Shown here: positions 24,993-33,966 of the stretch, in pieces
Layout: each line of letters opens with the position of its first letter
Position numbering within the stretch: the stretch's first letter is position 1
From: Dyella_B sp035690825
Lineage (GTDB): Bacteria; Pseudomonadota; Gammaproteobacteria; Xanthomonadales; Rhodanobacteraceae
Assembly (NCBI RefSeq): GCF_051954575.1
Contig: NZ_JBQCHP010000085.1
Coordinates: forward strand, 62,001-126,000
DNA: 64,000 bases
Direction of reading: 5' to 3'
The notes under the pieces: model-generated
What the model saw: only the letters and a program-made list of their open reading frames with translations
What the model was told of the DNA's origin: nothing
Databases searched by the model: none
Program-made: the position numbers and the translations under genes

Positions 24993-27251
24993 ATGCGAAC
25001 CGACCGCACCGCCACTCGCGCGCAACGGCACGCCTTCTCCATCGCGCTTGCGCTGATCCTTCCTTTTGCAGCCCATGCCGATGACGCGGCACGCTGGCAC
25101 CGCCAAGCCCAGGCCGTAACCATCACGCGCGACGATTGGGGCATCGCCCACGTGCATGGCAAGACCGACGCAGACGCCGTGTTCGGCATGGCCTACGCGC
25201 AAGCCGAGGACGACTTCAATCGCATCGAGACCAACTATCTCAATTCGCTTGGACGCCTGGCCGAAGCCGAAGGCGAGTCCGCGATCTGGAGCGATCTGCG
25301 CCAGCGGCTCTTCATCGATCCGGCCGAACTGCAGCGCCAATACGCAAAGAGCCCCGCGTGGCTGCAGGTGTTGATGAATGCATGGGCCGACGGCTTGAAC
25401 CATTACCTGGCCACCCACCCGCAGACGCATCCGCGCGTGATCAAGCACTTCGAGCCGTGGATGGCGCTGAGCTTCAGCGAGGGCAGCATTGGCGGCGATA
25501 TCGAGCGCGCTCCGCTCAAACCGCTGCAGGCCTTTTATGGCCATGACGGCGTGCCGGTTGCGATGACCGAAACGCCATCGAGCTGGGCCGAACCGTCCGG
25601 TTCGAACGGCATCGCGATCGCGCCCAAGCTCACCAGCAACGGCCATGCCTTGCTGCTGATCAATCCGCACACCTCGTTCTACTTCCGCTCCGAGTTGCAG
25701 ATGTCCAGCGATGCGGGGCTGGATGCCTATGGTGCGGTGACCTGGGGACAGTTCTTCATCTACCAGGGGTTCAATCCGCATATCGGCTGGATGCATACCT
25801 CCACCACCGCCGATGCGGTCGACGAATTCGCCGAAACCATCGTGCACAAGGACGGCAAGCTGTTCTATCGCTATGGCAGCGAGCTGCGTCCCGTGTCCGT
25901 GCGCCAGGTCACCTTGTCTTATCGCAAGGGTGACGGCTCCATGGCGCAACGCACGTTCACGGTGTACGCCACGCATCACGGCCCGATCGTGCGGGAGAAA
26001 GATGGCAAGTGGATCGCCATGGCCCTGATGAACAAGCCCTTGCCAGCGCTGGAGCAAAGCTGGCTGCGCACCAAGGCCAGCGATTACGCAAGCTATATGA
26101 AGGTGGCCCAGTTGCAGGCCAATTCATCCAACAACACCATCTTTGCGGACGACAAGGGCGAAATCGCCTATCTGCATCCGCAATTCATTCCCAAGCGCGA
26201 CAACCGTTTCGATTACACCAAACCAGTCGACGGCAGCGATCCGGCGGCCGACTGGAAAGGCCTGCATGCGCTCAGCGAACTGCCGCATCTTTTGAACCCG
26301 CCGAACGGCTGGATCATGAACACCAACGACTGGCCTTATTCCGCTGCCGGCGTCTACAGCCCCAAGCGCGAGGATTATCCGCGCTACATGGATACCGTCG
26401 GCGAAAATCCGCGCGGCATCCACGCCACCATGCTGCTTACCGGCAAGCAGGGCTTTACGTTGGAGTCGTTGATCACTACGGCGTTTGATTCGTATCTGCC
26501 GGAATTCGCGCGCCAGATTCCCATCCTCGTGCACGATTACGACGCGTTGCCGGCCAGTGATTCGCTTAAGCAGAAACTCGCTGGTCAGATCGCCATGCTG
26601 CGTAACTGGGACTACCGCTGGGGCATCACCTCCATGCCCACCACCTTGGCGGTGTTCTGGGGCGACACGCTATGGGACACGATGGACAAGGCCGATAACG
26701 CCGAAGGCCTGTCGATGTATGACCTGATGGCCGAGAAGGCCGGCGCGAAAGCGCGCTTGCAGGCGCTGGCCGAAGCTTCCGACCGCTTGGAAAAGGATTT
26801 CGGGAGCTGGGGCATTCCGTGGGGCGAAGTTAACCGCTTCCAGCGCTTGACCGGCGATATCGTGCAACCCTTCAACGACGCCAAGCCCAGTATTCCAGTG
26901 CCTTTCACGTCATCGCGCTGGGGTTCGCTGGCTTCCTTCGGCGCGCACCGCTGGCCCGGCACCAAGCGTTACTACGGCACCAGCGGCAACAGCTTCGTGG
27001 CGGTGGTCGAATTCGGCGACAAGGTGCATGCGCGCGCCATCACCGCCGGCGGTGAAAGCGGGCATACGGATTCGCCGCATTTCAACGACGAAGCCGAACG
27101 CTATACCACCGGGAACCTGCGGCAGGTTTATTTTTGGCCGGAGGAGCTGAAGGGACACGTGGAGCGGGTCTATCATCCGGGGGGAATAGAGCGGAGCGTT
27201 GGGTTTCCGCACCACCGTCGTCATTCCGGCGAACGCCGGAATCCAGTGTAA
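24993..27251 (+). CDS. Penicillin-acylase-family N-terminal nucleophile hydrolase (AHL/cephalosporin acylase type)
   Basis: The 752-residue precursor has a signal peptide ending at AAHA (residue 29), an alpha-chain region (DDWGIAHVHGKTDADAVFGM) and a beta chain that should begin at Ser204 in PSGSNGIAIAP. That is the autocatalytic cleavage site and nucleophile. The following NGHALLLINPHTSF and, much later, SRWGSLASFG and GGESGHTDSPHF match the family. Such enzymes hydrolyse amides, including acyl-homoserine lactones, in the periplasm. ATG 24993 was chosen because longer frames begin inside a repeat. The last ten residues (RHSGERRNPV) and the stop codon come from the inverted-repeat element starting at 27218, so the original C-terminus has been replaced. 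Confidence 0.88.
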   Translation: MRTDRTATRAQRHAFSIALALILPFAAHADDAARWHRQAQAVTITRDDWGIAHVHGKTDADAVFGMAYAQAEDDFNRIETNYLNSLGRLAEAEGESAIWSDLRQRLFIDPAELQRQYAKSPAWLQVLMNAWADGLNHYLATHPQTHPRVIKHFEPWMALSFSEGSIGGDIERAPLKPLQAFYGHDGVPVAMTETPSSWAEPSGSNGIAIAPKLTSNGHALLLINPHTSFYFRSELQMSSDAGLDAYGAVTWGQFFIYQGFNPHIGWMHTSTTADAVDEFAETIVHKDGKLFYRYGSELRPVSVRQVTLSYRKGDGSMAQRTFTVYATHHGPIVREKDGKWIAMALMNKPLPALEQSWLRTKASDYASYMKVAQLQANSSNNTIFADDKGEIAYLHPQFIPKRDNRFDYTKPVDGSDPAADWKGLHALSELPHLLNPPNGWIMNTNDWPYSAAGVYSPKREDYPRYMDTVGENPRGIHATMLLTGKQGFTLESLITTAFDSYLPEFARQIPILVHDYDALPASDSLKQKLAGQIAMLRNWDYRWGITSMPTTLAVFWGDTLWDTMDKADNAEGLSMYDLMAEKAGAKARLQALAEASDRLEKDFGSWGIPWGEVNRFQRLTGDIVQPFNDAKPSIPVPFTSSRWGSLASFGAHRWPGTKRYYGTSGNSFVAVVEFGDKVHARAITAGGESGHTDSPHFNDEAERYTTGNLRQVYFWPEELKGHVERVYHPGGIERSVGFPHHRRHSGERRNPV

Positions 27252-27334
27252 ATATGCCTCCGAAGGACTCATTGTTGATTCGAGTGCTTCGCACAACGTA
27301 TTCAAACTGGATTCCGGCGTTCGCCGGAATGACG
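27218..27334. repeat. CCGGCGAACGCCGG palindromic element, copy 2
   Basis: ATTCCGGCGAACGCCGGAAT and CCAGT at the left, with ACTGGATTCCGGCGTTCGCC at the right, enclose about 65 bases including GAGTGCTTCGCACAACGTATT. The left 34 bases are translated as the tail of the acylase gene. Confidence 0.88.
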
Positions 27335-27379
27335 AGCTTCGAATGAACTCGTGACATTCTCCGCTAAAGGCAAGGCCAC

Positions 27380-27907
27380 ATGCAGTTGCAAGAACTGGGA
27401 AATCGCATCTGCATCCTGGGCCCCTCCAATAGCGGAAAGTCCACCCTTGCCAATGCAATCGCGCGCAAGTGCGCGCTCCATCCCATCCACCTCGATCAAC
27501 TTTTTCATTTACCGCAAACGGATTGGATTCCACGCCCCATCGATGAATTTGTCGCCTTGCACGACAGGGCCATCATGGGCGACAACTGGGTCATGGACGG
27601 CAATTATTCCGTGTGCGTGCCGCAGCGCTTGCTGCGCGCGACGGGCGTGATCCTGCTGGACATATCCACCCCTCTGAGCTTGTTTCGATATGTTCGCAGA
27701 GTGCTGTTAGGCAAGGAGCGGGTAGGTGGGCTGGAAGGCGGCAAGGACAGCATCAAGTGGAACATAATCCACCATATCGCCATCGTGACGCGGGCCAATC
27801 GCCAGCGCTACGCGGTACTTTATGAACAGCTTCACTTGCCGAAAATCCGCTTGCGATCTGCGCGGGCGATTCAACGCTGTTATATGGAATGGGGGCTGGA
27901 ACGATAA
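27380..27907 (+). CDS. P-loop nucleoside/adenylate-kinase-like protein (topology-modulation/FlaR type)
   Basis: The 175-residue protein has a Walker A loop GPSNSGKST at residues 14-22. The HLDQLFHLPQTDWIPRP segment is characteristic of the small kinases annotated as DNA topology modulation protein/FlaR, and a later GDNWVMDGNYS motif also fits. These look like adenylate kinase relatives with no proven substrate. The gene starts after the acylase and its repeat, on the same strand. Confidence 0.8.
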   Translation: MQLQELGNRICILGPSNSGKSTLANAIARKCALHPIHLDQLFHLPQTDWIPRPIDEFVALHDRAIMGDNWVMDGNYSVCVPQRLLRATGVILLDISTPLSLFRYVRRVLLGKERVGGLEGGKDSIKWNIIHHIAIVTRANRQRYAVLYEQLHLPKIRLRSARAIQRCYMEWGLER

Positions 27908-27938
27908 TGCGGACAACGTATCGAGAAGGGGCGGCTCG

Positions 27939-28010
27939 ATGATCGAGATCGCACCTGCCGTGCACGCCGAGCAAGACGAAGTGCACGCATTGCTCGGCGC
28001 ATATCACGCC
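27939..28010 (+). pseudogene. Possible N-terminal remnant of a GNAT acetyltransferase
   Basis: An ATG at 27939, preceded by GAGAAGGGG, opens about 24 residues (MIEIAPAVHAEQDEVHALL...) that look like the first strand and helix of a GNAT-family protein. The frame then runs into the 3' end of the convergent monooxygenase gene and loses resemblance. This may be the stump left where a rearrangement joined two segments. The similarity is judged from memory of the family and is weak. Confidence 0.3.
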
Positions 28011-29497
28011 GGCGCGCCAAACCACCGCGCCAGCGCGTCGACAAGCCCAAGGTCGGTGCCTTCTCCCACCCAGGCGACATATCCATCGGGCCGGATCAGC
28101 ACGGCTGATGGTGCAGCGACTGCACCAAGCACTGGAAGCTCCCACTTTCCCGCACATGCAGCGTCGATGCGTTGAACCCGGCTCGCCCAAGGAGTGATGT
28201 CGAAATCACCTGGTTCGCCGAGGTTGAGCAGCGCCGGTCGGGCGCCGTGCAACAGATTGAAGACCCGTAGCGGGCCCGTGGCGGCGAGGAGATCGAGATC
28301 GGGCATGCGGCGCCCGAGCAGCGGGTGTCCATCGCCGAGGTCGTAGTGGATATCCAGGCCCGACAGCATCCCAGCGTATCGTTTGCGCGGTTCGTCCATG
28401 GCCAGGAGCTCGGCCATGCTCTCTCGCAACGCTGTCGTGCGCTCATCCGGACGACGCAGCGCGACCGATGCCATCGTGTTGCGCAACACACGCGCAGCAA
28501 CCGGGTGGCGTTCGGCGTGGTAGGTATCCAGCAGGCTCTCAGGTGAAATCCGTTTGATCACCTGGGCCAATTTCCATCCCAGGTTCACTGCATCCTGCAC
28601 GCCCATTTGCAGGCCCTGTCCACCGTCCGGCGCGTGCACGTGGGCGGCGTCACCGGCCAACAGGATCCGCTGGTTGCGATAGGTTGCAGCCTGTCGTGTC
28701 GCGTCGGTGAAGCGGGAAATCCAGTTGGGACGATGCACGCCGTAGTCGGTACCGCAGGCGGCGACGAGCGCTTTGCGCAGATCGTCCAGTGTAGGTTCGG
28801 TGGCTGGCCCGACGTGCTCTTCGGTCACCATGATCCTTACAGGCCCATGATTCGCGTAGACCACTTTGCCATCGAGGATTTCGTACTCCGCCCGGCCGAA
28901 GGAATGGATGCCGAAGGCATTGCGATGAATGCCCAACTCCGGTTGCTGGGCCACTTCCACTTCAGCGATCAGGGCGCTGGTGGTCGGGTCCCAGCCGGGA
29001 AATTCAATGCCGGCCGCCTTGCGGACCACGCTGCGTCCGCCATCGCAGCCGACCATATATTCCGCGCGCAACGATTCACCGCTGGACAAGACGATATCGA
29101 CACCGAGGTCGTCCTGCGCCGCACCGATCACCTCGCGCCCACGATGGATCACCACGCCTAGCTCCTCGACCCAATCGGCCAACAATCGCTCGATATGCTT
29201 CTGCCACAGCCCCAGACCGTAAGGGTGGCGGGTAGGAAAATCGCTGATGTCCAACGAGGTTCCGGCAAACCCGGCGACCTGCGCTATCTGTCCCTCCGAC
29301 AGAAACCGCTCGGCGATACCACGCTGATCGAGCACCTCAATGGTTCGCGCGTGCAGGCCGCCAGCACGCGAGCCGGCCAGGTCCTGGTTGATGCGCCGCT
29401 CGACCACGGCAACGTCGACACCGGCCAAAGCCAGTTCACCCGCCAACATCAGCCCGGTCGGCCCCGCTCCCACGATCGCCACGGCATGCCCGCTCAT
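28004..29497 (-). CDS. FAD-dependent aromatic monooxygenase (PheA/TfdB, MhpA type)
   Basis: This 497-residue flavoprotein has the N-terminal dinucleotide fold AIVGAGPTGLMLAGEL (residues about 5-20) and Glu-Arg-Arg after the second strand. The second FAD motif is LAGDAAHVHAPDGGQGLQMG around residues 275-295, and there is a C-terminal thioredoxin-like domain. Members hydroxylate phenols, polyketides or antibiotics such as rifampicin using NAD(P)H and oxygen. The actual substrate is unknown. ATG 29497 was chosen because it sits four residues before the first beta-strand. Confidence 0.88.
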   Translation of the reverse strand: MSGHAVAIVGAGPTGLMLAGELALAGVDVAVVERRINQDLAGSRAGGLHARTIEVLDQRGIAERFLSEGQIAQVAGFAGTSLDISDFPTRHPYGLGLWQKHIERLLADWVEELGVVIHRGREVIGAAQDDLGVDIVLSSGESLRAEYMVGCDGGRSVVRKAAGIEFPGWDPTTSALIAEVEVAQQPELGIHRNAFGIHSFGRAEYEILDGKVVYANHGPVRIMVTEEHVGPATEPTLDDLRKALVAACGTDYGVHRPNWISRFTDATRQAATYRNQRILLAGDAAHVHAPDGGQGLQMGVQDAVNLGWKLAQVIKRISPESLLDTYHAERHPVAARVLRNTMASVALRRPDERTTALRESMAELLAMDEPRKRYAGMLSGLDIHYDLGDGHPLLGRRMPDLDLLAATGPLRVFNLLHGARPALLNLGEPGDFDITPWASRVQRIDAACAGKWELPVLGAVAAPSAVLIRPDGYVAWVGEGTDLGLVDALARWFGAPA

Positions 29498-29766
29498 GGC
29501 CGCGCTCCTGCCTGCGTTTGAGCTGTTTCGATACCCACATGCACTTCGTGACTCGAAAACGGCATTTTCATCTCGCCACCCTCCATTCCACAGGTTCGAT
29601 AGTTCGGGCGGCGATTGAGCAACAAGACCGGGGGATTGCGGCAAGCCCCAGGTGCTCTAAGATAGTGAAGCGGGAAGGGTGGAATTTTCTGGTTTTTCTT
29701 TTTTTGCCTCACCGTCGAAGGGGGCAATCGTCTTCGCGAACCGCAGATCATCCGGCTCGAAAACCC

Positions 29767-30159
29767 ATGCTCATTCGCGATGTACAAGCGCAAGAAGTCG
29801 AATTGGTGCGGCAGTTTCTTTGCGCCAACGGATGGACGCATCGGGTAGGGAGTGCGGAAGCATTTGCGCTGCTCCTGGCCCATTCGCAGCGAACGGCAGT
29901 CGCTGTTTCAGATAACAAGATCGTTGGTTTCGCCCGGGCGATTACCGACGGCATCTCCAATGGCTACCTCTCCATGGTGGTCGTATCACAGGAACACCGG
30001 TTGCAAGGGATTGGCCGTGCATTGGTCGAGCACCTTACGGGCGACGATCCCCGCATCACGTGGGTGCTGCGCGCGGGACGGGAAGGGGCGGCAGGGTTCT
30101 TTGCAAAGCTCGGTTTCCAGGTGTCTTCCATTGCCATGGAACGTCTGCGCAATGCGTAA
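29767..30159 (+). CDS. GNAT-family N-acetyltransferase
   Basis: The 130-residue protein has the acetyl-CoA binding motif V-V-S-Q-E-H-R-L-Q-G-I-G-R-A (the R/Q-x-x-G-x-G/A loop) at about residues 75-88 and a final FAKLGF motif, as in GNAT enzymes. Substrate unknown. It is divergent from the monooxygenase gene, with a 270-base gap that shows no other feature. Confidence 0.85.
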   Translation: MLIRDVQAQEVELVRQFLCANGWTHRVGSAEAFALLLAHSQRTAVAVSDNKIVGFARAITDGISNGYLSMVVVSQEHRLQGIGRALVEHLTGDDPRITWVLRAGREGAAGFFAKLGFQVSSIAMERLRNA

Positions 30160-30236
30160 TATTGACGATCGGTTTCGTGTATTTATGGAGATACTGAGCC
30201 GCAAAGCAATCACGTCGACAAGCTCGCATGTGCGCT

Positions 30237-30432
30237 ATGGATCAATACAGTCAATCCGACCTGGTCAACGACCTTGCCAAGATATTTCCTGAGTTTGCTT
30301 CCTATTGGCAGACCGATATCGCTGAGGACGAATACCCGTCGAACGACCGTGGAATAGATCAGAGCATCCCTAGGCATAAACACGCCTGCCTGATGTATAA
30401 CTTTGCCCGCGTCCCTTACATGGAGAGAGGAA
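30237..30432 (+). pseudogene. Possible 5' fragment of a small unknown gene
   Basis: An ATG at 30237 opens a frame beginning MDQYSQSDLVNDLAKIFPEF and continuing with ASYWQTD, which reads like the start of a compact soluble protein. The frame then runs out of phase through the signal-peptide region of the next gene, whose own frame is clearly the coding one there. It may be a truncated gene or chance. Confidence 0.25.
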
Positions 30433-30954
30433 ATGACGTCTCTGTCGAAAGCCGTGTTGCTGTCCTCTGTCGCCGCGCTGACGTTCTCGTTCACCGCAGC
30501 CGCCGCGCCTGGATCGTCGCTAGATACTCGTGCCACACTAACTGCAGCTTCTCCTCTGCTCGGTACCTGGTCATTGGACACCTCACGCATGCCTTTGCCG
30601 CCCGACCAGCGGCCGAAAAGCGTGAGGTTCACGTTCGGCGCTGCGGGCGACAACAAGTGGACCACGCACGTCGATATCGTTTATGCGCCTGGCAACGAGG
30701 TTCATTCCGTGGGCACGGCGGCGCTCGATGGAACGCTTGCTCCCGTCAAGGATAGTCCCGAGGCGAATGGCGCGGCATTGAAGCTGCCTTCTCCCAATGT
30801 CTTGGTCATGGCGTTGCAGGAAGACGGCGTACTTGTCTCGACCCGGATCTACTCGGTCTTGCCGGATGGCCGCGAACTGGTCGAGACCGCCGTTTATCCG
30901 GGAAAGAATGGCTTGCCCGTGATGCGCACGAACTACTTCACGCGCGTTCGCTAG
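30433..30954 (+). CDS. Exported small protein of unknown function (lipocalin-like motif)
   Basis: This 173-residue protein has a clear signal peptide (cleavage near TAAAA, residue about 25). The mature part starts with ASPLLGTWSLDTSRMPLPP, similar to the first strand of lipocalin-like domains, followed by predicted beta-strands (VRFTFGAAGDN, THVDIVYAPGN). ATG 30433 follows GAGAGGAA. I do not recognise a specific family. It may bind a small hydrophobic molecule in the periplasm, but this is a guess. Confidence 0.65.
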   Translation: MTSLSKAVLLSSVAALTFSFTAAAAPGSSLDTRATLTAASPLLGTWSLDTSRMPLPPDQRPKSVRFTFGAAGDNKWTTHVDIVYAPGNEVHSVGTAALDGTLAPVKDSPEANGAALKLPSPNVLVMALQEDGVLVSTRIYSVLPDGRELVETAVYPGKNGLPVMRTNYFTRVR

Positions 30955-31057
30955 ACTTGCCGACCCATGCGTCGAAGACGCGCGGTGCGGATGAGCTTCA
31001 AAGCATCCGCTTTCGGCAGCGCACATCACGGTTTGACCTTGTTACTTCGGAATCACC

Positions 31058-31519
31058 ATGGATATTCGAACACTTCACGCCAACGATCTTGAGCTCGTTT
31101 GCCGGCATCGTGAAGCCATGTTCCGGGATGCCGGCGGACGTGATGAAGTGTTGATGCCCATGACCGGGCATTTCCGGGAATGGGTCAGGCCGCGCTTGCT
31201 GGATGGATCCTATTTCGGTTTCGTAATGTTGGACGACGGCGCTCCGGTAGCGGGCATTGGGCTGATGCTTATCGATTGGCCACCGCATCCCGCGCACCCG
31301 ACGCAGGACAAGCGCGGATATGTGCTGAACGTCTTTGTCGAACCCGAGTACAGGAATCGCGGGCTGGCGCGGGAGCTGATGAAGCTGGCGGAAGCGGAAT
31401 TTGCCAGGCGCGGCGTTGGCTATGCGATTTTGCATGCCACGGAAAAGGGTCGGCCGCTGTATCAGGGAATGGGCTGGAATGGGACCACGGAAATGGCCAA
31501 AGCGTTGGATGTTTTGTGA
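31058..31519 (+). CDS. GNAT-family N-acetyltransferase
   Basis: The 153-residue protein shows the GNAT fold: an N-terminal IRTLHANDLELV, a central strand YVLNVFVEPEYRNRGLARELM with the acetyl-CoA loop R-N-R-G-L-A, and C-terminal ILHATEKGRPLYQGMGW. It resembles small acetyltransferases acting on amino groups of metabolites. A CCCTCCCCT-family repeat follows its stop. Confidence 0.85.
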   Translation: MDIRTLHANDLELVCRHREAMFRDAGGRDEVLMPMTGHFREWVRPRLLDGSYFGFVMLDDGAPVAGIGLMLIDWPPHPAHPTQDKRGYVLNVFVEPEYRNRGLARELMKLAEAEFARRGVGYAILHATEKGRPLYQGMGWNGTTEMAKALDVL

Positions 31520-31539
31520 TGCGCAAGTCTTGCAGGATT

Positions 31540-31676
31540 TGCTCCCTCCCCTGCGAAGTAGGGGAGGGCCGGGGTGGGGTGAAGCAACCTCGCGATGTAT
31601 TTCAGCGCTGAGGCAAGCACGGGCAACCCCACTCCACCCCCCCATGCGTGCAGGGGAGGGAGTCATCATTCGCGTA
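31540..31676. repeat. CCCTCCCCT inverted-repeat element, copy 2
   Basis: CTCCCTCCCCTGCGAAGTAG with GGGGAGGGCCGGGGTGGGGT at the left and CATGCGTGCAGGGGAGGGAG with TCATCATTCGCG at the right. It fills the gap between convergent genes. The conserved tail TCATCATTCGCG supplies the stop codon (31666-31668) and last codons of the glutathione S-transferase gene. Confidence 0.87.
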
Positions 31677-32310
31677 GTGAGGCGCTACGGGCTATATCAA
31701 CCGTCTCCCCATGCAACGCAGTAACCCGCATCGATTCACGCGCGCAGAACCGCGCGTACCAGGTCGCTAGCCGTGGCCGAGCATCGCAAAACGCATAGAC
31801 CTGCCGGAATTCGATCCAACTGAGGGCGGTCGCCACGGCTATATCGCCGATATCCGGCGTCTCGTTCTCCTCCAGGTTTCCTTCGAGGAAATCGCAGGCC
31901 GCGATGATCTTCCGCAACTGGCCTTCACGTAGCGGCTCCCAACGCGTGGCTATCGGTCGCCGTTCGGTTTCCCAGCGCACCGCAATGCCTGCGTCGGCGA
32001 TACCCGTGGCGATCGCCTGGTTGCGCAATGCGCGATAGCGGCGCGAGGGATCGGTGGGGATCAGCTTTGGTCCATCATGCAGGCCGTCCAGGTATTCGCA
32101 GATGACGTTGGAGTCGAACAGGGCGAGGTCATCATCGCAAATCAGTACCGGTACTTTGCCCAGCGGATTGAGTGCGAATACTTCGTCATTGCGCACGACC
32201 GGGCTGGTTTCGTGGTGGATCACTTGCAGTCGATTGGCCAGGCCGAGTTCGTGGGCGGCGACCAGCGTCTTGCGGGCGTAGGGGGAGTGTGTCTGGTAGA
32301 GAAGTTTCAT
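31666..32310 (-). CDS. Glutathione S-transferase
   Basis: The 214-residue protein has a thioredoxin-like N-terminal domain with HSPYARKTLVAAHE (Ser/Tyr active-site region), NPLGKVPVL (cis-Pro) and FDSNVICEYLD (the glutathione gamma-Glu binding S/N motif). An all-helical C-terminal domain follows. It conjugates or reduces small electrophiles with glutathione. Its 3' end lies in the repeat element at 31540-31676. Confidence 0.9.
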   Translation of the reverse strand: MKLLYQTHSPYARKTLVAAHELGLANRLQVIHHETSPVVRNDEVFALNPLGKVPVLICDDDLALFDSNVICEYLDGLHDGPKLIPTDPSRRYRALRNQAIATGIADAGIAVRWETERRPIATRWEPLREGQLRKIIAACDFLEGNLEENETPDIGDIAVATALSWIEFRQVYAFCDARPRLATWYARFCARESMRVTALHGETVDIARSASLRE

Positions 32311-32325
32311 CGTTGGCGTCGATGA

Positions 32326-33279
32326 TCAAGCTGCGAGCAGGCGCTCGCGCAGGGCAGGGGCGATATTTCCACCCGTCAGGACGGTGGCGACGCGCTGGTT
32401 GGTAAAGCGAGCCGGCTCGGCCAGGATCGTTGCCAGTCCAGCCGCCGCCGCAGGTTCGACCACCACGCGAAGCGTCCGGTGGATCAACTGCATCGCCGTA
32501 AACAAGTCGGTTTCGGATACCGCCACCATCTCGTCACAACAGTCGCGCAAGCGGGACAAGGTGGAAGCGATCGGCACGCGCACGGCGATGCCGTCGGCGA
32601 TGGTGTTGGCGTGATCGGTGACGATGGCGTGTCCTGCATCCAGCGAGAGCTTCATTGCCGGCGCATTCGCGGCGACCACGGCAATGACACGCACATGCGG
32701 CGCCAGCGCGCGCAGCACGCGGCCGACACCATCGAGCAGCGCGCCGTTGCCGAGCGGCACGATCAGGGTGTCGAACGAGGCCGCATCGAGCAGTTCCAGT
32801 GCGATAGTGCCGGCCCCATCGGCAATCGCCGGCTCGACGCCGTCTTCCACCCAGCGCTGGCCGGTTTCCGTGGCATGCTGGCGCGCAACCTGCTTGGCGG
32901 CGTCGAAGTCCGCGCCAGCCAGTTGCACGTTCGCACCCAGCCGGCGCATGGCGTCGACCTTGACCGGATTGGCTTGCTCGGCGGCGAAGACCGTGCACGC
33001 ATATCCGCGCCGGCCGGCTGCATAAGCCATGCCTTGCCCGAAATTGCCGGCGGAGGCGCAGACCACACGCGCCCCGGGTTCCAGCGCGGTTGCGCAGAAC
33101 AGGTCTGCGCCGCGTCCCTTGAAACAGCCGATCGGATTGGCCAGTTCCGCCTTGGCCAGCACGTGGCAGCCCAGTGCAGCATCCAGCGCGGCGTCCGTCA
33201 TCACGGGCGAATCCAGGAAGACAGGCGCGATGCGCTGCCGAGCGGCAACGATGCGGGTGATATCGAGATCCAGGGGCAT
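32326..33279 (-). CDS. PLP-dependent threonine/serine dehydratase-like enzyme
   Basis: This 317-residue fold type II PLP enzyme has its Schiff-base Lys54 in NPIGCFKGRGA and the phosphate-binding Gly-rich loop later as PLGNGALLDG. The asparagine loop is SAGNFGQG. The family contains threonine dehydratases, serine racemases and hydroxyaspartate or ectoine-degrading dehydratases; length without a regulatory ACT domain points to a catabolic enzyme. The divergent Lrp/AsnC regulator 125 bases away probably controls it. Confidence 0.88.
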   Translation of the reverse strand: MPLDLDITRIVAARQRIAPVFLDSPVMTDAALDAALGCHVLAKAELANPIGCFKGRGADLFCATALEPGARVVCASAGNFGQGMAYAAGRRGYACTVFAAEQANPVKVDAMRRLGANVQLAGADFDAAKQVARQHATETGQRWVEDGVEPAIADGAGTIALELLDAASFDTLIVPLGNGALLDGVGRVLRALAPHVRVIAVVAANAPAMKLSLDAGHAIVTDHANTIADGIAVRVPIASTLSRLRDCCDEMVAVSETDLFTAMQLIHRTLRVVVEPAAAAGLATILAEPARFTNQRVATVLTGGNIAPALRERLLAA

Positions 33280-33403
33280 GCGCGAAAAACTCCCTGCTGC
33301 AGTGGCGATGGCGGCTTATGTTAGGGTTTGCCCGCGCGGCCAGAGCGCGACTATCGGTAGCTGGACGGGTTTTTCCCGCAACTTGCATCGTCACTGCACA
33401 CAC
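33280..33403. promoter_or_regulatory. Divergent promoter between dehydratase and Lrp regulator
   Basis: A 124-base gap between two divergently transcribed genes, one of them a Lrp-family regulator. Such an arrangement usually holds overlapping promoters and the regulator's site. I see no clear symmetric operator. Confidence 0.4.
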
Positions 33404-33883
33404 ATGCCCATCGAATTGGACAAGCTCGATCGACGCATCCTCGCGACGCTGCAAAAGGACGCGCGCCGTTCGGCGGAGCTGGTGGGAGCCGAAGTCGGGC
33501 TTTCCGCGTCGGCGGTACAGCGCCGCATTGCGCGTTTGCGCGAGGAGGGCGTGATTGCCGCCGAAGTGGCCGTGGTCGATCCGAAACGCGTCGGTCGGCC
33601 GTTGAACCTGATCGTCGAGATCGAAGTGGAGCGCGAGCGGCCGGAACTGGTGGCAAGCCTCAAGCAATGGATCGCGGCCGAAGCGATGATCCAGGAGGCG
33701 TGGTATGTCACCGGCGCGGGCGATTACGTTTTGATTGTGGTGGCGCGCGACGTGGACGACTTCGAAGCACTGATGCAACGACTGGTCGCCGAGAATGCCA
33801 ACGTGCGACGCTATCACACGCGCGTGGCGCTGGGCACGATCAAGCGGAGCTTGCTGGTCCCGATGGATCCGCCGGTTGAATAA
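33404..33883 (+). CDS. Lrp/AsnC-family transcriptional regulator
   Basis: The 159-residue protein has an N-terminal helix-turn-helix (LDRRILATLQKDARRSAELV with LSASAVQRRIARLREEGVI) and a C-terminal RAM/ACT-like domain ending in TRVALGTIKRS. Lrp/AsnC proteins sense amino acids. It is divergent from the PLP dehydratase gene and so likely regulates amino-acid catabolism by that enzyme. ATG 33404 places the HTH at the usual distance from the N-terminus. Confidence 0.93.
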   Translation: MPIELDKLDRRILATLQKDARRSAELVGAEVGLSASAVQRRIARLREEGVIAAEVAVVDPKRVGRPLNLIVEIEVERERPELVASLKQWIAAEAMIQEAWYVTGAGDYVLIVVARDVDDFEALMQRLVAENANVRRYHTRVALGTIKRSLLVPMDPPVE

Positions 33884-33966
33884 AAAAACGGATGCGTGTC
33901 GATTCCCCGCGGCGCCGTTCGTCATTTCCTTTAGAGGGCCGTCCTCTACTTCAGAGACCTGAGACC

